Of a stretch of DNA of 64,000 nt, positions 7,965 to 15,426 are shown piece after piece; within the stretch, counting starts at the first letter, position 1; the number at the start of each line of letters is the position of its first letter. The notes beneath the pieces are model-generated. The model did not search any database. It saw only the letters and a list, made by a program, of their open reading frames with translations, and was not told the DNA's origin. The stretch is from Castellaniella hirudinis (GTDB taxonomy: Bacteria; Pseudomonadota; Gammaproteobacteria; Burkholderiales; Burkholderiaceae_B): contig NZ_JBHSDY010000011.1 of the NCBI RefSeq assembly GCF_042651965.1, positions 163,100-227,099 of the forward strand, given 5' to 3'. The translations under genes were made by a program, and so were the position numbers.

Positions 7965-8237
7965 ATGGCTTACTTCAAGAAAACCAAGGAAAAGCGCAAG
8001 TTCGGGCAACAGAATCCGCTGTTCAAGCGCCGCAAGTTCTGCCGCTTCACCGTCGCCAAGGTCGAAGAGATCGATTACAAGGATCTGGACACCCTGCGCG
8101 ATTTCATCCAGGAAAACGGCAAGATCATTCCGGCTCGCCTGACCGGCACCAAGGCGCACTACCAGCGCCAACTGGACACCGCCGTCAAGCGCGCGCGCTT
8201 CCTGGCCCTGTTGCCGTACACCGACAACCACAACTGA
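7965..8237 (+). CDS. rpsR: 30S ribosomal protein S18
   Basis: A 90-aa S18, partner of S6 on the 30S platform. NPLFKRRKFCRFT, IDYKDLDTLRDFI and ARLTGTKAHYQRQL are the conserved blocks. ATG 7965 is preceded by GAAAGG (7951-7956). Confidence 0.98.
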   Translation: MAYFKKTKEKRKFGQQNPLFKRRKFCRFTVAKVEEIDYKDLDTLRDFIQENGKIIPARLTGTKAHYQRQLDTAVKRARFLALLPYTDNHN

Positions 8238-8253
8238 TCCGAGGTTTCCCGTC

Positions 8254-8709
8254 ATGCAAGTCATTCTGCTTGAAAAAGTCATCAATCTCGGCAACCTGGG
8301 CGATGTGGTCCGCGTGCGCGACGGCTATGCCCGCAACTACCTGATCCCCCAGAAGATCGCCCGCCGTGCGACCGACGCCGCCCTGAAGGAATTCGAGGCC
8401 CGCCGCGCCGAACTGGAAAAGCACCAGGCTGAAAAGCTGGCCGCGGCCCAGGCCGTGGGCGAGAAGCTGGCCGGCTACGTGCTGGTCCTGAGCCAGAAGG
8501 CCGGTGTCGACGGCCGTCTGTTCGGCTCGGTCACCAATATGGACGTGGCTGCGGGTCTGCAGGCCGCCGGTTTTGCCGACGTACACAAGGCCCAGGTCCG
8601 CATGCCGGACGGCGCCATCAAGACCGTGGGCGAGTTCCCGCTGCAGGTCGCTCTGCACGCCGACGTGGTGGCCGACATCTCGGTCACCGTGCAAGGCGAA
8701 ATGGCCTAA
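8254..8709 (+). CDS. rplI: 50S ribosomal protein L9
   Basis: A 151-aa L9, which binds 23S rRNA through its N-terminal domain and extends a long helix from the ribosome. MQVILLEKVINLGNLGD and GYARNYLIPQKIARRAT are characteristic; the central Ala/Glu/Lys-rich helix (residues 45-75) and a C-terminal domain follow. ATG 8254 has GAGG upstream (8241-8244). Last gene before the terminator at 8769-8800. Confidence 0.98.
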   Translation: MQVILLEKVINLGNLGDVVRVRDGYARNYLIPQKIARRATDAALKEFEARRAELEKHQAEKLAAAQAVGEKLAGYVLVLSQKAGVDGRLFGSVTNMDVAAGLQAAGFADVHKAQVRMPDGAIKTVGEFPLQVALHADVVADISVTVQGEMA

Positions 8710-8768
8710 GGCACTGCAACGCCGCGCGCCATTCCTCGTGGTAATGTAGGGATGGCGCGGCGTCGCTG

Positions 8769-8802
8769 AAAAAGGCCGGCGTAATTGCCGGCCTTTTCTT
8801 TT
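8769..8802 (+). terminator. Rho-independent terminator after rplI
   Basis: AAAGGCCGGC (8771-8780), loop GTAATT, GCCGGCCTTTT (8787-8797), then TCTTTT. This is a near-ideal intrinsic terminator. A second imperfect GC-rich stem (CGCCGCG...CGCGGCG, about 8720-8763) lies just upstream. The T-tract ends only a few nt before the dnaB ribosome binding site. Confidence 0.85.
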
Positions 8803-8814
8803 AGGAGTTCAGGT

Positions 8815-10185
8815 TTGGAAATCGAAGCCGACGCGCAACTGGATTATCTGCGTGTGCCGCCGCACTCCATCGAGGCCGAGCAGTCGGTGCTGGGCGGGCT
8901 GCTGCTGGACAACGCCGCCTTTGACCGCGTGGCGGACGTGCTGGTCGAGGACGACTTCTACCGCTTCGATCACCGCCTGATCTGGCAGCACATCACCCGG
9001 CTGGTGGGGCTGGCGCGGCCGGCCGACGTCGTCACCGTCCACGAATCCCTGACCACGGCCGGCAAATCCGCTGAATGCGGCGGCTTGCCGTATCTGAACG
9101 CGCTGGCGCACAACACGCCCTCGGCGGCGAACATCCGCCGCTACGCGGAAATCGTGCGCGAGCGGTCCATGCTGCGCAAGCTGGTCTCGATCGCCGACGA
9201 GATTTCATCGGCCGCCTTCAATCCGCAGGGCAAGGAAGCCCGGGAAATCCTCGACGAGGCTGAATCCCGCGTGTTCCAGATCGCCCAGGAAGGCGCGCGC
9301 GGCATGGCCGGGTTCCAGGAAATCCGGCCCCTGCTGGCCCAGGTGGTCGAGCGCATCGACGAGCTGTACCACCGCGAGGGCGATTCCGACGTGACCGGGG
9401 TGCCGACGGGGTTTGAAGACCTGGACCGCATGACCTCGGGCCTGCAGGCCGGCGACCTGGTCATCGTGGCCGGACGCCCGTCCATGGGCAAGACCTCGTT
9501 TTCCATGAACATCGGCGAACACGTCGCCATCGAGCAGGGGCTGCCGGTGGCCGTGTTTTCCATGGAAATGGGCGCGGTGCAACTGGCCATGCGGATGATC
9601 GGCTCGGTCGGCATGCTGGACCAGCACCGCATGCGCACCGGCAAGCTGAACCAGGACGACTGGCCGCGCCTGACGCACGCCGTGCAGAAGGTCGAAGAAG
9701 CCCAGATCTACATCGACGAAACCCCCGCGCTGACGGCCATGGAACTGCGCGCGCGGGCGCGGCGCCTGGCGCGCCAGTGCGGGCAGCTCGGCCTGATCAT
9801 CATCGACTATATCCAGCTCATGTCCGGCAGCGGCGGCGAGAACCGCGCCACCGAAATTTCAGAGATCAGCCGTTCGCTCAAGGGCCTGGCCAAGGAACTG
9901 AACTGCCCCCTGATCGCCTTGTCGCAGTTGAACCGCAGCCTGGAACAACGCCCCAACAAGCGGCCCGTCATGAGCGATTTGCGCGAATCGGGCGCTATCG
10001 AGCAGGACGCCGACGTGATCATCTTCATCTACCGCGACGAGGTCTACAACCCCGATTCGCCGGACAAGGGTACGGCCGAGATCATCATCGGCAAGCAGCG
10101 TAACGGCCCCATCGGCACGGTGCGCCTGACCTTCCAGGGGGCCAGCACCCGCTTCCTGAATTTCTCGGCCGCGCCGGGGTTCTAA
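8815..10185 (+). CDS. dnaB: Replicative DNA helicase DnaB
   Basis: The 456-aa hexameric helicase that unwinds DNA at the fork. The N-terminal domain begins RVPPHSIEAEQSVLGGLLLDN; the RecA-like domain has Walker A GRPSMGKTSFSMN (about residue 215), AVFSMEMG, and the DNA-binding/H4 region IIIDYIQLMSG followed by SDLRESGAIEQDADVI. The start is taken as TTG 8815 (MEIEADAQ), because AGGAG at 8803-8807 has correct spacing; an upstream in-frame TTG at 8785 lies inside the terminator hairpin and is rejected. No obvious dedicated promoter is seen, so read-through of the rplI terminator may supply transcript. Confidence 0.93.
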   Translation: MEIEADAQLDYLRVPPHSIEAEQSVLGGLLLDNAAFDRVADVLVEDDFYRFDHRLIWQHITRLVGLARPADVVTVHESLTTAGKSAECGGLPYLNALAHNTPSAANIRRYAEIVRERSMLRKLVSIADEISSAAFNPQGKEAREILDEAESRVFQIAQEGARGMAGFQEIRPLLAQVVERIDELYHREGDSDVTGVPTGFEDLDRMTSGLQAGDLVIVAGRPSMGKTSFSMNIGEHVAIEQGLPVAVFSMEMGAVQLAMRMIGSVGMLDQHRMRTGKLNQDDWPRLTHAVQKVEEAQIYIDETPALTAMELRARARRLARQCGQLGLIIIDYIQLMSGSGGENRATEISEISRSLKGLAKELNCPLIALSQLNRSLEQRPNKRPVMSDLRESGAIEQDADVIIFIYRDEVYNPDSPDKGTAEIIIGKQRNGPIGTVRLTFQGASTRFLNFSAAPGF

Positions 10186-10192
10186 GAGCCCC

Positions 10193-11212
10193 TCAGGCCG
10201 CGGTCATTTTCAAGGCCATCCGCACGGCCGCGCGCAGCGAGGCCGGGTCGGCGATCCCGCGGCCGGCAATGTCGAAGGCCGTGCCGTGATCCACGCTGGT
10301 GCGCACGAAGGGCAGGCCCACGGTCACGTTCACGCCTTCGTCCAGGCCCAGGTATTTCACCGGGATCAGGCCTTGGTCGTGATACTGGGCGACCACGATG
10401 TCGAATGCTCCCTGGCGGGCGCGCATGAACACGGTGTCGCCCGGCCAGGGGCCGCTGGCGTCCAGGCCTTCCGCCCGGGCCTGGGCGATGGCCGGTGCGA
10501 TATGGCGGGCCTCTTCGTCGCCAAAGGCGCCGCCTTCGCCTGCGTGCGGGTTCAGGCCCGCCACGGCGATGCGCGGCCGGGCGATGCCCGCCTGGCGGCA
10601 GGCCCGCTGCGCCAGGCGGATGGCGCGCAGTTCGGCCGCCGGGCTGAGGGCTGCAGGCACCTGGGACAGGGCGATGTGGATGGTCACCAGCAGCACGCGC
10701 AATTCGTCGTTGGCCAGCATCATGGCGTAGTCCGCCGTGCCGGTGCGTTGCGCCAGGATTTCGGTGTGGCCGGGAAAATCGACGCCGCCCGCGTGCAGCG
10801 CGCCTTTGTGCAGGGGCGCCGTCACCAGCGCACGCACCCGGCCGGCCTGGGCGTCGTCGATGGCGTGGCACAGATATTCATAGGCGCCGCGTCCGGCGCG
10901 CGGGTCTTCCCGGCCCCAGGGCAGGTCGTCCGGCAGCGCGTCCCAACGGTTCAGCACGCCGATCGCGCCGCCGACCGTGCCCGCGCCCGGCGCCTCCAGC
11001 GGTTGCACCTGCAGGTCCGTCAGTCCCAGCGCGGCGCAGGCGCGCCGCAAGGCGCCCGCGTCGCCGTAGACCACGGCGGGGTGGGGCAGGCCTTCTGCGA
11101 ACAGGCGGGCGATCAGTTCCGGACCGATCCCGGCGGCGTCCCCCAGCGTAAAGGCCAGGGGCGCGCCGGCCGGCGCGGTCGGGAAACCGGGCTCAGAGGG
11201 CATCGCTGGCAT
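10193..11212 (-). CDS. pdxA: 4-hydroxythreonine-4-phosphate dehydrogenase
   Basis: A 339-aa NAD-dependent PdxA enzyme of the DXP-dependent vitamin B6 pathway, which oxidises and decarboxylates 4-phosphohydroxythreonine. Motifs: FTLGDAAGIGPELIARL at the N-terminus (usual form GDPAGIGPE), GHTEILAQRT, GLNPHAGEGGAFG (metal/substrate site) and the C-terminal SVDHGTAFDIAGRGIAD. The start is uncertain: ATG 11212 overlaps the phoH-like gene by 20 nt, ATG 11203 by 11 nt; neither has a clear Shine-Dalgarno, so coupling to the upstream gene is likely. The B6 pathway also uses the Dxs product, made at 1.6-3.4 kb. Confidence 0.9.
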   Translation of the reverse strand: MPAMPSEPGFPTAPAGAPLAFTLGDAAGIGPELIARLFAEGLPHPAVVYGDAGALRRACAALGLTDLQVQPLEAPGAGTVGGAIGVLNRWDALPDDLPWGREDPRAGRGAYEYLCHAIDDAQAGRVRALVTAPLHKGALHAGGVDFPGHTEILAQRTGTADYAMMLANDELRVLLVTIHIALSQVPAALSPAAELRAIRLAQRACRQAGIARPRIAVAGLNPHAGEGGAFGDEEARHIAPAIAQARAEGLDASGPWPGDTVFMRARQGAFDIVVAQYHDQGLIPVKYLGLDEGVNVTVGLPFVRTSVDHGTAFDIAGRGIADPASLRAAVRMALKMTAA

Positions 11213-13082
11213 AGTCGGCCAGCCGGGACCGTTCGCCGCGCTGCAAGGTGATGTGGCCGGCGTGCGGCCAGCCCTTGAAACGGTCCACCACGTAGGTCAG
11301 CCCCGAACTGCCCTCGGTCAGGTAGGGCGTGTCGATCTGGGCGATGTTGCCCAGGCAGACGATCTTGGTGCCGGGACCCGCGCGGGTGACCAGGGTCTTC
11401 ATCTGCTTGGGCGTCAGGTTCTGGGCCTCGTCGATGATCAGGAGCTTGTTGAGGAAGGTGCGGCCGCGCATGAAGTTCATTGACTTGACCTTGATGCGGG
11501 AACGGATCAGGTCCATGGCGGGCGTCTTGTTCCAGTCCTGGCCATTGCTGCTGCCGGGCGCGCCGAGCGCGCCTGCCGCGCCCTGGTGCAGGACTTCCAG
11601 ATTGTCTTCCAGCGCGCCCATCCAGGGCAGCATCTTTTCTTCTTCCGTGCCCGGCAGAAAGCCGATGTCATCGCCCACCGGCACGGTGGCGCGGGTGATG
11701 ATGATTTCGGTGTAGCGCTTGGTCTCGAAGGTCTGGGCCAGGCCGCTGGCCAGGGCCAGCAGGGTCTTGCCGGTGCCCGCCTGGCCCAGCAGCGACACGA
11801 AGTCGATGTCCGGGTTCATCAGCAGGTTCATCGCGAAGTTCTGTTCGCGGTTGCGCGTGGTGATGCCCCAGACGCTGTTCTTGGCGTGGCTGAAGTCGCG
11901 CAGGGTGGAGAGTACGGCGTTTTTGCCCGTGACTTCGCGTACCTGAGCGTACAGCGGCATTTCGCCTTCGTAGTAGACGAATTCGTTGACGATGAACTCG
12001 CTGCACAGCGGCCCGCGCAGGCGGTACCAGGTCAGGCCGTTCTGCTGCCAGGATTCGATGTCCTTGCCGTGCTTGTTCCAGAAATTTTCCGGCAGCGGCA
12101 TGACGCCGTCATAGAGCAGGTCGGAATCGTCCAGGACGTGGTCGTTCAGGTAGTCCTCGGCCGGCAGGCCCAGCGCCCGGGCCTTGAGGCGCATATTGAT
12201 GTCCTTGGACACCAGCACGACCTCGCGCTTCGGGTTTTCCCGGCGCAGCCCGTGGACCGTACCCAGAATGACGTTGTCCGCCTTGCCCATGGGCAGTTCC
12301 AGGGGCAGCGTCGTGTCGGTGGGGCGGGTCTGGAAGTACAGCGAGCCCAGCGCGTCGGTGTTGCCCAGCGCGTCCAGCGGCACGCCCTTGGACAGGTCTT
12401 CGGTGCCGATCAACTGGTCCAGGTAACGGCTGACCTGGCGGGCGTTGCGAGCGACCTCGGACATGCCTTTCTTCTGATGGTCGAGCTCTTCGAGCACGAT
12501 CATGGGCAGGAAGACGTCATGTTCGGCAAAGCGGAACAGGGACGAGGAGTCGTGCAGCAGCACATTGGTGTCCAGCACGAACAGCTTGCGCTGCGACGCC
12601 GGCAGGCGCTTCGGGCGCGCGCGGGCCGCGGCGGGCCGGGCCGGCGCGGGCGCGGTTTTGGCGGGGGCCGCCTGGGCGGCGACGGGCGCGGCCGGGGTTG
12701 CGGGGGCTGCCTGAGCGGGTTTGCCTGCCTTGGCAGGGGGCTGGGCGGCCACTGCGGGCGCTTGGGCTGCGGGCGCCTGGACTGCGGGGGATGGGGCGGC
12801 GGCCGGCGCCTTGGCGGCCCGGGCGGGCGCAGGCGATGCTTTCGCCGCAGGCGCCGCGGCGGATGCCGGCGCAGGTGCCGCGCGGCCGGCCGATTTGGTC
12901 AGGATGGCGGCGACCGGACGGGCCTTTGCGCCCCGCGTGCGAGGGGCGTCCGGGAGTGCGTCCAGGGACAGGTCAAGCGCCGGGCCGGGCACGGCGCGGG
13001 CTGGAGCCGATTCGGGCGTTACGGTCCGGGTGGCGGTTTCGACGGTGTCGCCCGGGCGGGTCGGCGGTTTCGGAAGGGGCAT
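11193..13082 (-). CDS. PhoH family ATPase fused to a PIN domain
   Basis: A 629-aa protein with three parts. Residues 1-160 are a long Ala/Pro/Lys-rich low-complexity region. Residues about 165-300 form a PIN nuclease-like domain (LFVLDTNVLLHDSSSLFRF, VLEELDHQKKG, EVVLVSKDINMRLKA, with the acidic pattern of PIN active sites). Residues about 400-629 form a PhoH-type RecA-like ATPase (Walker A GQAGTGKTLLAL, LLIIDEAQNLTPKQMKTL, GNIAQIDTPYL). PhoH-PIN proteins act on RNA; the exact role is unknown. ATG 13082 has AGGAG 6 nt upstream. It lies between pdxA and a peroxiredoxin. Confidence 0.9.
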   Translation of the reverse strand: MPLPKPPTRPGDTVETATRTVTPESAPARAVPGPALDLSLDALPDAPRTRGAKARPVAAILTKSAGRAAPAPASAAAPAAKASPAPARAAKAPAAAPSPAVQAPAAQAPAVAAQPPAKAGKPAQAAPATPAAPVAAQAAPAKTAPAPARPAAARARPKRLPASQRKLFVLDTNVLLHDSSSLFRFAEHDVFLPMIVLEELDHQKKGMSEVARNARQVSRYLDQLIGTEDLSKGVPLDALGNTDALGSLYFQTRPTDTTLPLELPMGKADNVILGTVHGLRRENPKREVVLVSKDINMRLKARALGLPAEDYLNDHVLDDSDLLYDGVMPLPENFWNKHGKDIESWQQNGLTWYRLRGPLCSEFIVNEFVYYEGEMPLYAQVREVTGKNAVLSTLRDFSHAKNSVWGITTRNREQNFAMNLLMNPDIDFVSLLGQAGTGKTLLALASGLAQTFETKRYTEIIITRATVPVGDDIGFLPGTEEEKMLPWMGALEDNLEVLHQGAAGALGAPGSSNGQDWNKTPAMDLIRSRIKVKSMNFMRGRTFLNKLLIIDEAQNLTPKQMKTLVTRAGPGTKIVCLGNIAQIDTPYLTEGSSGLTYVVDRFKGWPHAGHITLQRGERSRLADYASDAL

Positions 13083-13103
13083 TCAGGCTCCTGGGGAGGC
13101 CGC

Positions 13104-13574
13104 TCAGGCGGCCAGGTTTTGCGCGGCTTGCAGGACTTCGTCGGCGTGGCCGGGGACGCGCACACCGCGCCATTCCTGGACCAGGATGCCCTGGCGATCG
13201 ATCAGGAAGGTGCTGCGCTCGATGCCGCGCACCTGCTTGCCGTACATGTTTTTCTGCTTCATGACGCCGAACAGGGCGCACAGGGCCTCGTCGGGGTCGG
13301 CGATCAGGGGAAAGGACAGGGATTGCTTGTCGATGAAACCCTGGTGGGATTTCAGCGAGTCGCGGGAAATGCCGTAGATCGCGCAGCCCAGCGCTTCGAA
13401 CCGGTCGTGGCGGTCACGGAAGTCCTGGGCTTCGACGGTGCAGCCCGGGGTGTTGTCCTTGGGATAGAAATACAGGACGAAAGGCTTGCCCCGCAGCGCG
13501 GCGGAATCGAAGGGACCATGGGTGGTTTCGGCGGTCAGGGGGGGCAGCGGGCGGCCGATGGCGACAGTGGTCAT
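13104..13574 (-). CDS. Peroxiredoxin, Bcp/PrxQ type
   Basis: A 156-aa thiol peroxidase that reduces hydrogen peroxide and organic hydroperoxides. The catalytic motif YPKDNTPGCTVEAQDFRDR holds the peroxidatic Cys (residue 45). In most Bcp proteins a resolving Cys follows five residues later (GCTTEAC); here the position is Gln, so this is a 1-Cys-like variant. FVLYFYPKD, YGISRDSLKSHQ and ERSTFLIDRQG fit the family. ATG 13574 has GGAGA upstream and overlaps the stop of the Mth938-domain gene (ATGA). Confidence 0.9.
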   Translation of the reverse strand: MTTVAIGRPLPPLTAETTHGPFDSAALRGKPFVLYFYPKDNTPGCTVEAQDFRDRHDRFEALGCAIYGISRDSLKSHQGFIDKQSLSFPLIADPDEALCALFGVMKQKNMYGKQVRGIERSTFLIDRQGILVQEWRGVRVPGHADEVLQAAQNLAA

Positions 13575-14020
13575 GAGGGATCTCCGGGTAGCAAGAGGGC
13601 CAGGACGCGCCGTTCCTCCGACATGAGGATGTTGTAGGTCCGGGCGGCGGCCTGGGTGGTCATGGTCTCGACGCCGATCCCCAGCGACAGCAAGGGCCGC
13701 AGGACGTCGGGACGCAGGAATATCTGGCGCGGGCCGGTGCCGATCAGCAGCACCTCCGGCGCGTCGGCGGGGCGCTCGAGCGCGGGCTCCGCGTCGTCGA
13801 GGAAGGCCAGCGGATCGCGGGCGGCCGGCTTCAGGCCGACCAGGTCCTGGAGCAGGGCGGCGTCGAGTTCAGCGGCGGCGCGCACGGCGAGGCCGCGGAT
13901 CGGACCTTCGGGGGCGAAGCAGATGGCGCTGTCGTAGCGGACCCGATTGATTTCCAGGAAGCCGTCACCGTAGGCGGTGACGGTGTTGAGCGCGGGGTTC
14001 TGGTCTTTTTGCAATAGCAC
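13571..14020 (-). CDS. Mth938-like domain protein (DUF498/NDUFAF3 family)
   Basis: A 149-aa small protein of the Mth938/NDUFAF3 fold. Diagnostic residues: TVTAYGDGFLEINRVRYDSAICF, EVLLIGTGPRQIFLRPDVL (usual form LLIGTGxxxxF) and GIGVETMTTQAAARTYNILMSEERRVLALLLP. Mitochondrial relatives help assemble complex I; the bacterial role is not established. I chose GTG 14020 (MLLQKDQN) because GGAG sits 7 nt upstream; a longer frame to 14149 runs through the repeat-rich intergenic region and looks non-coding. Confidence 0.85.
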   Translation of the reverse strand: MLLQKDQNPALNTVTAYGDGFLEINRVRYDSAICFAPEGPIRGLAVRAAAELDAALLQDLVGLKPAARDPLAFLDDAEPALERPADAPEVLLIGTGPRQIFLRPDVLRPLLSLGIGVETMTTQAAARTYNILMSEERRVLALLLPGDPS

Positions 14021-14238
14021 GGGCAAGCTCCAGTGTTCCCGTGATGATAGCGCAATCGTGTGACACGCTTTGCGTGTGCAGGCCGGGTTGCGTGCGCATC
14101 CATCGTGCGCACGTCCGATGTTCAGCGTGCGCATTGTCAAAGCATCCATTTGCGAGTCGCGGGCGCATGCGATAGATTATCGAGTTTGCTGCACTGCATC
14201 CATCCGCACGACTCCAGCCCACTCCGCCGAGGACCATC
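14021..14238. other. Divergent intergenic region with repeated GTGCGCA and inverted repeats
   Basis: 218 nt between the Mth938-domain gene and alaC. It holds an inverted repeat ACACGC-ttt-GCGTGT (14063-14077), three copies of GTGCGCA (14092-14098, 14105-14111, 14127-14133) and a partial palindrome CGATA-gat-TATCG (14170-14182) over the proposed alaC -10. A minus-strand -10 candidate TATCAT (14049-14044) could serve the Mth938-domain operon. Confidence 0.45.
14150..14178 (+). promoter_or_regulatory. Candidate promoter of alaC-hom-thrC
   Basis: TTGCGA (14150-14155) and TAGATT (14173-14178), separated by 17 nt; each matches four of six consensus positions. The -10 overlaps the CGATA/TATCG palindrome. 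Confidence 0.35.
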
Positions 14239-15426
14239 ATGACGAGCTTTCCGCGCATCGAGCGCCTGCCCCCCTACGTGTTCAACATCACCGGGGAACT
14301 CAAGATGGCCGCCCGTCGGCGCGGCGAGGACATCATCGACATGTCCATGGGCAATCCGGACGGCGCCACGCCGAAGCACATCGTCGACAAGCTGGTCGAA
14401 GTCGCCCAGCGTCCCGACACCCATGGCTATTCGGTGTCCAAGGGCATTCCGCGCCTGCGCCGGGCGATCTCGACCTGGTACGAGCGCCGCTACGGGGTGG
14501 ACATCGATCCTGATTCCGAAGCCATCGTCTCGATCGGCTCCAAGGAAGGCCTGGCGCACCTGATGCTGGCCACGCTGGACCGGGGCGATACGGTGCTGGT
14601 GCCCAATCCCAGCTATCCGATCCACATCTACGGCGCAGTGATCGCCGGGGCGAACATCCGCTCGGTGCCGATGACGCCCGGCCTGGACTTCTTCGAGGAA
14701 ATCGAGCGCGCGGTGCGCGAGACGATCCCCAAGCCCAAGATGATGATTCTGGGCTTTCCCAGCAATCCCACGGCGCAGTGCGTGGAACTGTCCTTCTTCG
14801 AGCGCATCGTGGCGCTGGCCAAGGAACACAACATCCTGGTGGTGCACGATCTGGCCTACGCCGACATCACCTTCGACGGCTATGTGGCGCCGTCGATCAT
14901 GCAGGTGCCCGGCGCGCGCGACGTGGCGGTGGAGTTCTTCACCATGAGCAAGAGCTACAACATGGCGGGCTGGCGCATCGGCTTCATGGTGGGCAACCGC
15001 GAACTGGTCAACGCGCTGGCGCGCATCAAGAGCTACCACGACTACGGCACCTTCACGCCGATCCAGGTGGCGGCCATCGCCGCCCTGGAAGGCCCGCAGG
15101 ACTGCGTGTCCGAGGTCGTCGAGCAATACCGCAACCGCCGCGACGTGCTGGCGCGCGGCTTGCACGAGGCCGGCTGGATGGTGGACATCCCCAAGGCGTC
15201 CATGTACATCTGGGCGCGCATCCCCGAACCGTACCGCGCCCAGGGCTCGCTGGAGTTCTCCAAGCGCCTGCTGGCCGACGCCAAGGTCGCCGTGTCCCCC
15301 GGGATCGGCTTTGGCGAGTACGGTGACGAATACGTGCGCTTCGCGCTGATTGAAAACGAGCAGCGCACCCGTCAGGCGGTGCGCGGCATCAAGGACATGT
15401 TTCGCAAGGATGGACTGTTGAAATGA
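14239..15426 (+). CDS. alaC: Alanine-forming aminotransferase AlaC (class I/II)
   Basis: A 395-aa PLP-dependent aminotransferase, most like AlaC, which makes alanine from pyruvate and glutamate. Conserved blocks: DMSMGNPDGATPKHIV, GSKEGLAHLMLATLDRGD, NPSYPIHIYG, the PLP aspartate region VVHDLAYADITFDG, and the Schiff-base lysine in FTMSKSYNMAGWRIGF (about residue 238). Fusion by overlap (ATGA, 15423-15426) with homoserine dehydrogenase suggests coordinated amino-acid synthesis. Some relatives are annotated as generic aspartate/methionine aminotransferases; AlaC is preferred by context and motif. Confidence 0.88.
   Translation: MTSFPRIERLPPYVFNITGELKMAARRRGEDIIDMSMGNPDGATPKHIVDKLVEVAQRPDTHGYSVSKGIPRLRRAISTWYERRYGVDIDPDSEAIVSIGSKEGLAHLMLATLDRGDTVLVPNPSYPIHIYGAVIAGANIRSVPMTPGLDFFEEIERAVRETIPKPKMMILGFPSNPTAQCVELSFFERIVALAKEHNILVVHDLAYADITFDGYVAPSIMQVPGARDVAVEFFTMSKSYNMAGWRIGFMVGNRELVNALARIKSYHDYGTFTPIQVAAIAALEGPQDCVSEVVEQYRNRRDVLARGLHEAGWMVDIPKASMYIWARIPEPYRAQGSLEFSKRLLADAKVAVSPGIGFGEYGDEYVRFALIENEQRTRQAVRGIKDMFRKDGLLK

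Noticed and set aside
11586..13637. A 683-codon plus-strand frame opposite the phoH-like gene
   Set aside because: Translation is Gly/Arg-rich and unstructured; the minus-strand gene has clear PIN and PhoH motifs.
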